This document shows, piece after piece, positions 4,770 through 12,495 of a stretch of 12,495 nt of DNA. Under the pieces are notes generated by a model that worked only from the letters and a program-made list of their open reading frames with translations, ran no database searches and was not told where the DNA came from. Position numbers and translations under genes: made by a program. Origin of the DNA: Deltaproteobacteria bacterium (GTDB taxonomy: Bacteria; Desulfobacterota; DSM-4660; Desulfatiglandales; HGW-15); NCBI GenBank assembly GCA_019308525.1, contig JAFDIC010000066.1, positions 1-12,495 of the forward strand, given 5' to 3'. Each line of letters starts with the position of its first letter. Position 1 is the first letter of the stretch.

Positions 4770-7700
4770 ATGAAAAAGAACGAAGGTGTAAGCCACCGCA
4801 TAAGGAGAAATTTCGGGAAGATCGAAAAGATAATCGATATTCCCAATCTGATCGAGATTCAGAAGCAATCCTACGAGCGATTTTTGCAGAAGGACGTGCC
4901 TCCTGAAGAGCGGATGGACATAGGCCTCCAGGGGGCCTTCAAGAGCGTGTTCCCCATTCGTGACTTCAGCGGCACATCGTCCCTTGAATTCATAAGATAT
5001 GCCTTTGAAGAGCCCAAGTACGGTGAAGATGAATGTATCAACAAGGGCATGACCTACGAGGCTCTTCTGAGGTTGACGGTGCGGCTGGTCGTATTTGATA
5101 CCGACGAGGCGAACGGAACAAAGAGCATCAGGGACATCAAGGAGCAGGAGATTTACTTCGGAACTCTGCCCATGATGACCGAGCGGGGAACCTTTATCAT
5201 CAACGGGACCGAGAGGGTCGTTGTCAGCCAGTTGCACCGCTCCCCGGGGGTTTTCTTTGACCATGACAAGGGGAAAACGCACTCCAGCGGCAAACTGCTT
5301 TACTCCGCTCGCATTATCCCCTTGAGGGGTTCTTGGCTGGATTTTGAATTTGACCCGAAGGACCTTTTGTTCGCCCGGATCGACAGGAGAAGAAAATTCC
5401 CTGTTACCACATTCCTCAAGGCCCTCGGGTTTTCGTCAAAGGAGATCCTTGCACAGTTCTATGAAACAGAAAAGGTGGTAGTGGACAAGGACAAGAAGCA
5501 GTTCTTCCGCCCTGTAGTGTTCGATAATCTTTACCGCTCCAGGATAGTCAGAGATGTCGTGGACTCCAGGACGAAAAAGGTATTGGTAAAGGAGGGCGAG
5601 AAGTACACCAAGAGGGTTCACAGGATCATAGAGGCGGCCGGGATTACCCATATACCCGTGGGCCCAAAGGAAATGTTGGGTAGGGTTGTGGCGGACGACA
5701 TAGTGGACCCTGCAACGGGTGAAATACTCCTGCACGGCAACCAGTCCATTACTGAAGAGGTTATTGCCGCTATTCTGGAGGCGGGGATCAAGGAAATCGA
5801 ATGCCTGGTCCTGGAGGCCCCTGGTGTGAGCACGACAATCAGGGACACCATGATGCTGGACAAGATAGACCATCCTGACGAGGCCGTCCTGGAGATCTAC
5901 AGGAAGATGAGGCCGAGCAGCCCTCCAACCCAGGAAGTTGCAAACAACTTTTTCCATAACCTGTTTTTCAACATTTCATCTTACGACCTTTCTCCAGTGG
6001 GAAGGCTCAAGCTCAACTACAGGTTGAACCAGGATGTGCCGCTTGAGCAGAGGACATTGAGAAAAGAGGATATCATAGCCACGGTTAAGGAGTTGATAAG
6101 GCTCAAGAACGCCGAGGCCATGGTGGATGACATTGACAACCTTGGCAACCGAAGGGTCAGGGCGGTCGGCGAACTGCTGGAGAACCAGTACAGGATCGGG
6201 TTGGTCCGAATGGAAAGGGCGATCAAGGAAAGGATGAGCCTCCAGGAAGTGGAGACACTCATGCCCCATGACCTGATCAATTCAAAGCCGGTGTCGGCCG
6301 TGGTCAAGGAATTCTTTGGTACGAGCCAATTGTCCCAGTTCATGGATCAGACGAACCCCCTTTCGGAGATTACCCACAAACGCAGGCTGAGTGCCCTGGG
6401 GCCGGGAGGGCTGACCCGTGAGAGGGCCGGGTTCGAGGTCAGGGACGTCCATCCCACCCACTACGGGAGGATTTGTCCCATTGAGACTCCCGAGGGTCCC
6501 AATATCGGACTCATCGTCTCCTTGAGTACCTATGCAAGGGTCAATGAATTCGGCTTCATTGAAACGCCGTACAGGAAAGCTGAAAACGGGAGGGTGATCG
6601 ATGAGATACAGTATCTCTCGGCCCTTGATGAAAAGGATTACCCTATTGCACAGGCCAATGCCCCAATTGACAAGAAAGGATACTTTGTCAGGGACGAGGC
6701 CGCAGTTCGGATTGAAGGCGAGGCGAGCAGGGCCCCGGTGGAAAGCGTGAAATACATGGACGTATCCCCTGACCAGCTCGTGAGCGTGTCCGCCTCCCTG
6801 ATACCGTTCCTGGAACATGATGATGCCAACAGGGCGTTGATGGGATCCAACATGCAAAGACAGGCCGTTCCCCTGTTGAAGGCAAGTGCACCCCTGATAG
6901 GAACAGGGATAGAGGGGGTTGTGGCACGGGACTCGGGTGTAACGATTATTGCCCGAAGAGATGGAATAGTGGAAGACGTAGACGCCTCCAGGATACTTGT
7001 CAGGTCGAAAGGTGGTTCAGATGATGGAGACGAGGTGGAGATCTACAAGCTGCTCAAGTACAAGAAGTCCAATCAGAATACGTGCTATAACCAAAAGCCT
7101 ATAGTGAGAAAGGGTGATCTTGTAAAGAAAGGCCAGATAATAGCGGATGGACCTGCTACGGACCTCGGTGAACTGGCCCTCGGGCAGAACGTTATGGTGG
7201 CCTTTATGTCCTGGGGAGGATACAACTTTGAGGATTCTATCATCATCAGTGAACGGGTGGTAAAGGACGACATATATACCTCAATTCACATCGAGGAATT
7301 TGAGGTGGTCTCAAGGGACACAAAGCTGGGCAAGGAAGAGATCACCAGGGACATACCCAACGTTGGAGAAGAGGCCCTCAAGAACCTTGACGAGAGCGGG
7401 ATCATAAAGATAGGGGCCGAGGTCAAGCCGGGTGACATCCTGGTGGGGAAGATCACGCCCAAGGGCGAAACCCAACTCTCACCCGAAGAGAAGCTGCTCA
7501 GGGCCATATTCGGGGACAAGGCAGGGGATGTCAAGGACTCCTCCCTCAGGGTGCCTCCCGGGGTGGAAGGGATCGTAATCGATACGAAGATTTTCTCCAG
7601 GAGGGGCGTTGAGAAAGATGCAAGGAGTTTGGCCATAGAGGAGGAAGCCAAGGCCAAGCTGGAAAAGGATAAAAGGGACGAAATAGAAATAATTCAAAGG

Positions 7701-8885
7701 AACGCAAGGGCCAGGTTGAAGGAGGTTCTGGTCGGTCAAAAACTCAAGCGTGCTTTGAAGGACAAGAATACCAGCAAGTCGCTCATGGGCACAAAGAAAG
7801 AGATCACCCTGGAAGACATTGATCGCATTCCAGTGGAGGCGTGGGCCGGGGCGGACTTAAAGGCGTCCATGGACGTGATAGAGAAGATGGAGACAATTGT
7901 CGAGAAGTACAATGAGAAGGTGAGCAAGATCAACCAGTTCTTTGACGAGAGAATTGAAAGGCTCGGGATGGGTGATGAGCTCGCTCCCGGTGTAATAAAG
8001 ATGGTCAAGGTATATATAGCGGTGAAGCGGAAGCTTTCAGTGGGGGACAAGATGGCGGGGCGACATGGCAACAAGGGTGTCCTGTCAAGGATTCTCCCAG
8101 TGGAAGACATGCCCTATTTCGAGGATGGAACCCCGGTTGACATCATACTCAACCCCCTGGGAGTGCCTTCGAGGATGAACGTAGGACAGGTTCTTGAGGC
8201 ACACCTGGGGTGGGCCTCCCATGAGCTGGGCAAGCAGATAAGAGAACTGGTGGGCAGGCTCCAGGATACGGCAAAGGTCAGAAAAAAGCTGCGGGAAGTG
8301 TTCTCCAGGGACGAATACAATCACCTGTTCAAAGATTTGACGGATGAAGAACTCGTGGAAAGGGCAAGGTCTCTGGACGGCGGTGTCCCCATGGCCTCGC
8401 CGGTCTTTGACGGGGCTGCCGAGGAGGAGATAAAGGCATGCCTGCAAAGGGCAGGCCTTCCCTTGACCGGTAAGACTACCCTGTACGACGGGCGGACCGG
8501 GGAACCCTTTGACCAACAAGTAACCGTCGGCATAATGTACATGATGAAGTTGCACCACCTCGTGGATGACAAATTGCATGCGAGGTCCATCGGCCCCTAT
8601 TCTCTTGTGACCCAACAGCCCCTGGGCGGTAAGGCCCAGTTCGGGGGTCAAAGACTGGGGGAAATGGAGGTATGGGCCATGGAGGCATACGGCGCGGCCT
8701 ATTCCCTCCAGGAGTTTCTTACGGTAAAATCGGACGACGTGGCAGGGAGAACCAGAATGTACGAAAGGATAGTAAAGGGCAACAACATCCTGGAAGCAGG
8801 GCTGCCTGAGTCATTCAAGGTGTTGGTCAAGGAGCTGTTGAGCCTTGGGCTTGAGGTGCAATTGTTTGAAGACACACAATTGTGA
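4770..8885 (+). CDS. rpoB: DNA-directed RNA polymerase subunit beta
   Basis: Beta forms half of the RNA polymerase active-site cleft and the rifampicin pocket. From ATG 4770 the protein is 1371 residues, somewhat longer than E. coli beta (1342). It opens with [19 protein letters not shown], the expected N-terminus. The rifampicin region contains [15 protein letters not shown] with Asp526, His536 and Ser541, equivalent to E. coli D516, H526 and S531, all of the sensitive type. Then come [20 protein letters not shown] and [16 protein letters not shown] charged, helical insertion at about 950-1055 corresponds to the proteobacterial-type beta insertion. [12 protein letters not shown] (1092-1103) lies near the active centre, and the tail holds the conserved [17 protein letters not shown] segment. 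The frame is intact throughout. The longer reading from GTG 4707 adds 21 unconserved residues. Confidence 0.98.
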   Translation: MKKNEGVSHRIRRNFGKIEKIIDIPNLIEIQKQSYERFLQKDVPPEERMDIGLQGAFKSVFPIRDFSGTSSLEFIRYAFEEPKYGEDECINKGMTYEALLRLTVRLVVFDTDEANGTKSIRDIKEQEIYFGTLPMMTERGTFIINGTERVVVSQLHRSPGVFFDHDKGKTHSSGKLLYSARIIPLRGSWLDFEFDPKDLLFARIDRRRKFPVTTFLKALGFSSKEILAQFYETEKVVVDKDKKQFFRPVVFDNLYRSRIVRDVVDSRTKKVLVKEGEKYTKRVHRIIEAAGITHIPVGPKEMLGRVVADDIVDPATGEILLHGNQSITEEVIAAILEAGIKEIECLVLEAPGVSTTIRDTMMLDKIDHPDEAVLEIYRKMRPSSPPTQEVANNFFHNLFFNISSYDLSPVGRLKLNYRLNQDVPLEQRTLRKEDIIATVKELIRLKNAEAMVDDIDNLGNRRVRAVGELLENQYRIGLVRMERAIKERMSLQEVETLMPHDLINSKPVSAVVKEFFGTSQLSQFMDQTNPLSEITHKRRLSALGPGGLTRERAGFEVRDVHPTHYGRICPIETPEGPNIGLIVSLSTYARVNEFGFIETPYRKAENGRVIDEIQYLSALDEKDYPIAQANAPIDKKGYFVRDEAAVRIEGEASRAPVESVKYMDVSPDQLVSVSASLIPFLEHDDANRALMGSNMQRQAVPLLKASAPLIGTGIEGVVARDSGVTIIARRDGIVEDVDASRILVRSKGGSDDGDEVEIYKLLKYKKSNQNTCYNQKPIVRKGDLVKKGQIIADGPATDLGELALGQNVMVAFMSWGGYNFEDSIIISERVVKDDIYTSIHIEEFEVVSRDTKLGKEEITRDIPNVGEEALKNLDESGIIKIGAEVKPGDILVGKITPKGETQLSPEEKLLRAIFGDKAGDVKDSSLRVPPGVEGIVIDTKIFSRRGVEKDARSLAIEEEAKAKLEKDKRDEIEIIQRNARARLKEVLVGQKLKRALKDKNTSKSLMGTKKEITLEDIDRIPVEAWAGADLKASMDVIEKMETIVEKYNEKVSKINQFFDERIERLGMGDELAPGVIKMVKVYIAVKRKLSVGDKMAGRHGNKGVLSRILPVEDMPYFEDGTPVDIILNPLGVPSRMNVGQVLEAHLGWASHELGKQIRELVGRLQDTAKVRKKLREVFSRDEYNHLFKDLTDEELVERARSLDGGVPMASPVFDGAAEEEIKACLQRAGLPLTGKTTLYDGRTGEPFDQQVTVGIMYMMKLHHLVDDKLHARSIGPYSLVTQQPLGGKAQFGGQRLGEMEVWAMEAYGAAYSLQEFLTVKSDDVAGRTRMYERIVKGNNILEAGLPESFKVLVKELLSLGLEVQLFEDTQL

Positions 8886-8894
8886 TGCAAAGGT

Positions 8895-8956
8895 ATGCCA
8901 GGCGGTACCATGGCATCCAAAGGAACAGCAGAAGATCTTCTCGGCTCGATGCCGAG
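8895..8956 (+). other. Hairpins in the rpoB-rpoC spacer
   Basis: ATGCCA (8895-8900) pairs with TGGCAT (8911-8916) over a 10-base loop. Further on, CTCGGC (8940-8945) pairs with GCCGAG (8951-8956) over a 5-base loop. The second can be replaced by an overlapping alternative, GCTCG (8944-8948) with CGAGC (8953-8957). A weakly T-rich stretch follows at about 8969-8983, but there is no continuous T-run, so this is not a classical terminator. The spacer (116 bases) is long for rpoB-rpoC. Confidence 0.5.
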
Positions 8957-9001
8957 CAAAGTGATACTACTTCTTAATATTTAGTCAAAAGGAGCTTTAA
9001 G

Positions 9002-12000
9002 GTGGAGGAATTATACAATTTCTTTACAAAGCCGAAAGATCCGTCAAGTTACAACGCCGTGAAGATCTCCCTGTCTTCACCGGAAAAGATAAGGGAGAGG
9101 TCTCACGGAGAGGTAAAGAAGCCTGAGACAATCAACTACAGGACTTTCAAACCCGAGCGGGACGGGCTTTTTTGTTCCAAGATTTTCGGGCCCATCAAGG
9201 ACTATGAATGCAACTGCGGCAAGTACAAGAGAATGAAGCACCGGGGCATTGTGTGCGAGAAATGCGGTGTTGAAGTCATACAATCAAAGGTGAGGCGCGA
9301 GCGCATGGGCCACATTGAACTGGCCTCTCCCGTGGCGCATATATGGTTCTTGAAGTGCCTTCCCTCAAAGATCGGTAATCTAGTTGATTTGACGCTCAAG
9401 GATCTGGAAAGGGTCCTCTACTTTGAGAACTATATCGTCATAGATCCGAAAGACACCCCCCTGGGCAAAGGGTCATTGCTTACCGACGAGCAACTGATGA
9501 GGGCGAGGGAAGAGTATGGAGACAGGTTCGAGGTGGGAATCGGCGCGGAGGCCATACAAAAGATACTCAGGGAGCTGGACCTGGAAGAGCTTTCAAGTAC
9601 CTTGAGAGCAGAGATGATGCAGACCCGCTCAGATGCGAAGAGGAAGAAGCTGGCCAAGAGGTTGAAGGTCATAGACGCATTCAGGGAGTCCAGGAATAAG
9701 CCAGAGTGGACAATTATGGATGTCATCCCTGTCCTTCCTCCGGACCTGAGGCCTCTCGTACCCCTGGATGGAGGCAGGTTTGCAACATCCGACTTGAACG
9801 ACCTCTACAGGAGGGTCATCAACAGAAACAACCGCCTCAAGAGGCTCCTGGAGCTCAATGCCCCTGATATCATCGTCAGGAACGAGAAGAGGATGCTTCA
9901 GGAAGCTGTGGACGTCCTCTTTGACAACGGAAGACGCGGAAAGGTGGTGACTGGAGCAAACAAGCGCCCCTTCAAATCCTTGAGTGACATGCTCAAGGGA
10001 AAACAGGGCAGATTCAGACAGAATCTCCTTGGGAAAAGGGTGGATTACTCTGGGAGATCGGTGATAGTGGTGGGGCCTGATCTGAGACTCCACCAGTGCG
10101 GGCTCCCCAAGAAGATGGCACTTGAGCTGTTCAAGCCCTTCATCTACAACAAGCTTGATGAAAAGGGCCTTGCCACAACCATCAAGTCTGCAAAGAGGAT
10201 GGTAGAGAGGGAGACACCGGAAGTCTGGGATGCCCTGGACGAGGTGGTGAGGGAGTACTGTATCCTCTTGAACAGGGCCCCTACATTGCACCGCCTTGGT
10301 ATCCAGGCATTTGAACCCATCTTGATAGAAGGAAAGGCCATTCAGTTACACCCCCTGGTATGCACTGCGTTCAATGCAGATTTTGATGGAGACCAGATGG
10401 CGGTCCATGTACCGCTGTCAATCGAGGCCCAAATAGAGGCGAGGGTCTTGATGATGTCCACCAACAATATCCTCTCTCCGGCAAACGGAGATCCTATCAT
10501 AGTGCCCAGCCAGGACATTGTCTTGGGAATCTACTACATGACGAGGGAGAGACCCTTTTCGAAGGGCGAAGGAAAGATCTTCGCCAGCCTGGATGAAGTC
10601 AGAATGGCTCACGATGCGGGGGAGCTGGATCTTCATGCCTCCATCAAGGTCAGGATAAACGGAAAGATCGAGGAGACTACGACGGGGAGGGTCTTGCTCT
10701 ATGAGATTCTGCCGAAGAGCCTGCCCTTTTCCCTGGTAAACATGGTAATGACCAAGAAGGAGCTGAGGAACCTGGTGAACGAATCCTATAGACGGGAAGG
10801 CATCAAGGCCACGGTCATACTGTCTGACAGGCTTAAGGACCTGGGTTATAGATATGCCACTTCCTCCGGGATCTCGCTGTCCATAGATGACATGACCATC
10901 CCCAGAGCCAAGGAGGAGATCATCGAAAAGGCCGAAAGGGAAGTGAAAAAGATAGATGACCAGTACAGGAGCGGATTGATCACCGACGGGGAAAAGTACA
11001 ACAAGGTGATAGACATATGGGCTCAGTCCACGGAGAGTATCGCCGCTGAGATGATGAGGGAGATGGCCTTTGAGGAGGTGGAAGATCCAAAAGGGAAGAA
11101 GGTAAAGACCTCTAGCTTCAACACTATATACATGATGTCGGATTCAGGCGCAAGGGGTAGCAAGGACCAGATGCGACAGTTGGCAGGAATGAGGGGTTTG
11201 ATGGCCAAGCCGTCCGGGGAGATCATTGAGACCCCTATCACCTCCAATTTCCGGGAAGGTCTTACTGTCTTGCAGTACTTCATATCCACCCACGGGGCGA
11301 GGAAGGGTCTCGCTGATACCGCCTTAAAGACGGCCAATTCGGGCTACCTCACCAGGAGGCTCGTTGATGTGGCCCAAGATACGGTCATCACTGAGGAAGA
11401 TTGTGGGACGGTCGATGGTATTTGGGCCTCGGCCCTTGTAGAGGGCGGTGAAATCATACAGCGCGTGGGTGAAAGGGTCCTCGGAAGGGTGGCACTGGAG
11501 GATGTCTACGATCCCATAACAGGTGAACTGTTAGTGGCGGCCAACGAGGAAATAGACGAGGGAAAAGTCAACAAGATACAGGATGCAGGCCTTGAAAGGG
11601 TGAAGATCAGGTCCGTGTTGACCTGTGAGGCTAGGAGGGGCGTGTGCAAGAAGTGCTATGGCCGTGACCTTGCACATGGACATGAGGTAAACATAGGTGA
11701 GGCCATCGGCATTATTGCCGCTCAATCCATAGGGGAGCCGGGTACCCAGTTGACCATGAGGACATTCCATATCGGCGGAACCGCCAGCAAGCGAGTCGAG
11801 CAGACTACGGTGGAAGCCAGGAATCCCGGAAAGGTCAAATTTGAGAACCTGAAGACGGTGGAGAATGCCGAAGGAAGCCCTGTTGCCATGAACCGCAATG
11901 GCGAAATCGCCATTCTCGGCAAGGGGAACAAGGAGATAGAGAGGTACCCCATAACCTATGGGGCTATTCTCAAGGTAAGAGATGGTCAAAAGATCAAGGC

Positions 12001-12495
12001 CAACCAGGTCCTGGCCGAGTGGGATCCCTTCAACATACCCATTCTCACAGAGGTGAGCGGCGTGGTCAAGTTCGGGGACATTATTGACGGCGTCACGATG
12101 CAGGAAAGAAGAGACAAGGTGACGGGCAAGATCAGCCGGGTCATCGTGGAGTCCAGTGACATGAAAGCCCGACCTCGAATATCCATAAAAGATGAGGAAG
12201 GAAAAACAGCCTCGGTCCCCGGGGTGAAGAAGGTCCAGGCGCGGTATCACCTGCCCATAGGGGCAATCATCATGGTCAACGAGGGGGACGTGGTGTCACC
12301 CGGGACGGTGCTGGCCAAGATCCCCAGGGAGACGACCAAGACGAAGGACATTACCGGCGGACTGCCACGGGTCGCCGAACTGTTTGAGGTCAGGAAACCG
12401 AAAGAACACGCGATCTTGACCGAGATAGACGGGACCGTATCCTTCGGTCAGTACTCTAAGGGCAGGAGAAAGGTGACCATAACCCCTGACGTGGG
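9002..12495 (+). CDS. rpoC: DNA-directed RNA polymerase subunit beta' (5' part, truncated by window end)
   Basis: Beta' carries the catalytic magnesium site of RNA polymerase. The GTG start at 9002 lies 7 bases after AAGGAG (8989-8994) and gives [11 protein letters not shown], matching the usual N-terminus. 1164 codons are visible, and roughly 200 residues are probably missing. The zinc-ribbon cysteines are 70, 72, 85 and 88. The catalytic NADFDGD is at 458-464, the same numbering as E. coli, with Asp460, 462 and 464 chelating magnesium. The bridge-helix region is at about 744-793 ([11 protein letters not shown] to RRLVDVAQD). The second zinc site uses Cys 801, 875, 882 and 885. The trigger loop [11 protein letters not shown] has Met919 and His923. 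The proteobacterial-type insertion follows the trigger loop, and [19 protein letters not shown] marks its end. The frame is uninterrupted up to base 12495. Confidence 0.98.
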   Translation, partial: MEELYNFFTKPKDPSSYNAVKISLSSPEKIRERSHGEVKKPETINYRTFKPERDGLFCSKIFGPIKDYECNCGKYKRMKHRGIVCEKCGVEVIQSKVRRERMGHIELASPVAHIWFLKCLPSKIGNLVDLTLKDLERVLYFENYIVIDPKDTPLGKGSLLTDEQLMRAREEYGDRFEVGIGAEAIQKILRELDLEELSSTLRAEMMQTRSDAKRKKLAKRLKVIDAFRESRNKPEWTIMDVIPVLPPDLRPLVPLDGGRFATSDLNDLYRRVINRNNRLKRLLELNAPDIIVRNEKRMLQEAVDVLFDNGRRGKVVTGANKRPFKSLSDMLKGKQGRFRQNLLGKRVDYSGRSVIVVGPDLRLHQCGLPKKMALELFKPFIYNKLDEKGLATTIKSAKRMVERETPEVWDALDEVVREYCILLNRAPTLHRLGIQAFEPILIEGKAIQLHPLVCTAFNADFDGDQMAVHVPLSIEAQIEARVLMMSTNNILSPANGDPIIVPSQDIVLGIYYMTRERPFSKGEGKIFASLDEVRMAHDAGELDLHASIKVRINGKIEETTTGRVLLYEILPKSLPFSLVNMVMTKKELRNLVNESYRREGIKATVILSDRLKDLGYRYATSSGISLSIDDMTIPRAKEEIIEKAEREVKKIDDQYRSGLITDGEKYNKVIDIWAQSTESIAAEMMREMAFEEVEDPKGKKVKTSSFNTIYMMSDSGARGSKDQMRQLAGMRGLMAKPSGEIIETPITSNFREGLTVLQYFISTHGARKGLADTALKTANSGYLTRRLVDVAQDTVITEEDCGTVDGIWASALVEGGEIIQRVGERVLGRVALEDVYDPITGELLVAANEEIDEGKVNKIQDAGLERVKIRSVLTCEARRGVCKKCYGRDLAHGHEVNIGEAIGIIAAQSIGEPGTQLTMRTFHIGGTASKRVEQTTVEARNPGKVKFENLKTVENAEGSPVAMNRNGEIAILGKGNKEIERYPITYGAILKVRDGQKIKANQVLAEWDPFNIPILTEVSGVVKFGDIIDGVTMQERRDKVTGKISRVIVESSDMKARPRISIKDEEGKTASVPGVKKVQARYHLPIGAIIMVNEGDVVSPGTVLAKIPRETTKTKDITGGLPRVAELFEVRKPKEHAILTEIDGTVSFGQYSKGRRKVTITPDV

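Overview
This window is a core bacterial transcription/translation gene cluster, all on the + strand: tuf (3' end) - rpmG - tRNA-Trp - secE - nusG - rplK - rplA - rplJ - rplL - rpoB - rpoC (5' part). The gene order is the classic secE-nusG / L11-L1 / L10-L12 / beta-beta' block. Beta and beta' carry the lineage-specific insertions found in Proteobacteria-like polymerases. Together with the zinc-binding form of L33 and a nested palindromic repeat of a type I associate from memory with deltaproteobacterial genomes, this suggests a member of the former Deltaproteobacteria (Desulfobacterota or a neighbour). That placement is an inference, not a measurement. Arginine is read mostly from AGG even in ribosomal protein genes, and ATA is a common isoleucine codon.

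Layout. Positions 1-116 hold the last 37 residues of EF-Tu. Positions 220-462 hold L33 and, 16 bases later, a complete tRNA-Trp(CCA) with an encoded CCA tail. SecE (550-933) and NusG (991-1548) follow. A nested inverted-repeat element of about 144 bp fills the nusG-rplK gap (1554-1697). L11 and L1 (1724-2888) are tightly coupled. A 484-base untranslated stretch follows, ending in a clear L10 leader RNA (3197-3291). The rplJ start is taken as a TTG at 3373 behind a near-perfect Shine-Dalgarno sequence, not the longer frame opening at 3271 inside the leader. L12 (4072-4458) is preceded by two hairpins, an 11-bp perfect tandem repeat and a start-stop minigene. A 311-base spacer with a long imperfect hairpin separates rplL from rpoB (4770-8885). 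A 116-base spacer with a hairpin precedes rpoC, which starts with GTG at 9002 and runs off the window end.

How it fits together: EF-Tu and tRNA-Trp serve elongation. L33, L11, L1, L10 and L12 are 50S proteins, with L11/L10/L12 forming the stalk that recruits translation factors. SecE is the essential small translocase subunit. NusG couples RNA polymerase (beta, beta') to Rho or to the ribosome. The coding content is ordinary and highly conserved. What is unusual lies in the long, structured intergenic regions, which probably set the relative output of L10:L12 and ribosome:polymerase. I found no convincing sigma-70 promoter and no classical intrinsic terminator, so the simplest reading is one or a few long transcripts with internal attenuation or processing. 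I see no defence system, mobile gene cluster or other novel protein system here.
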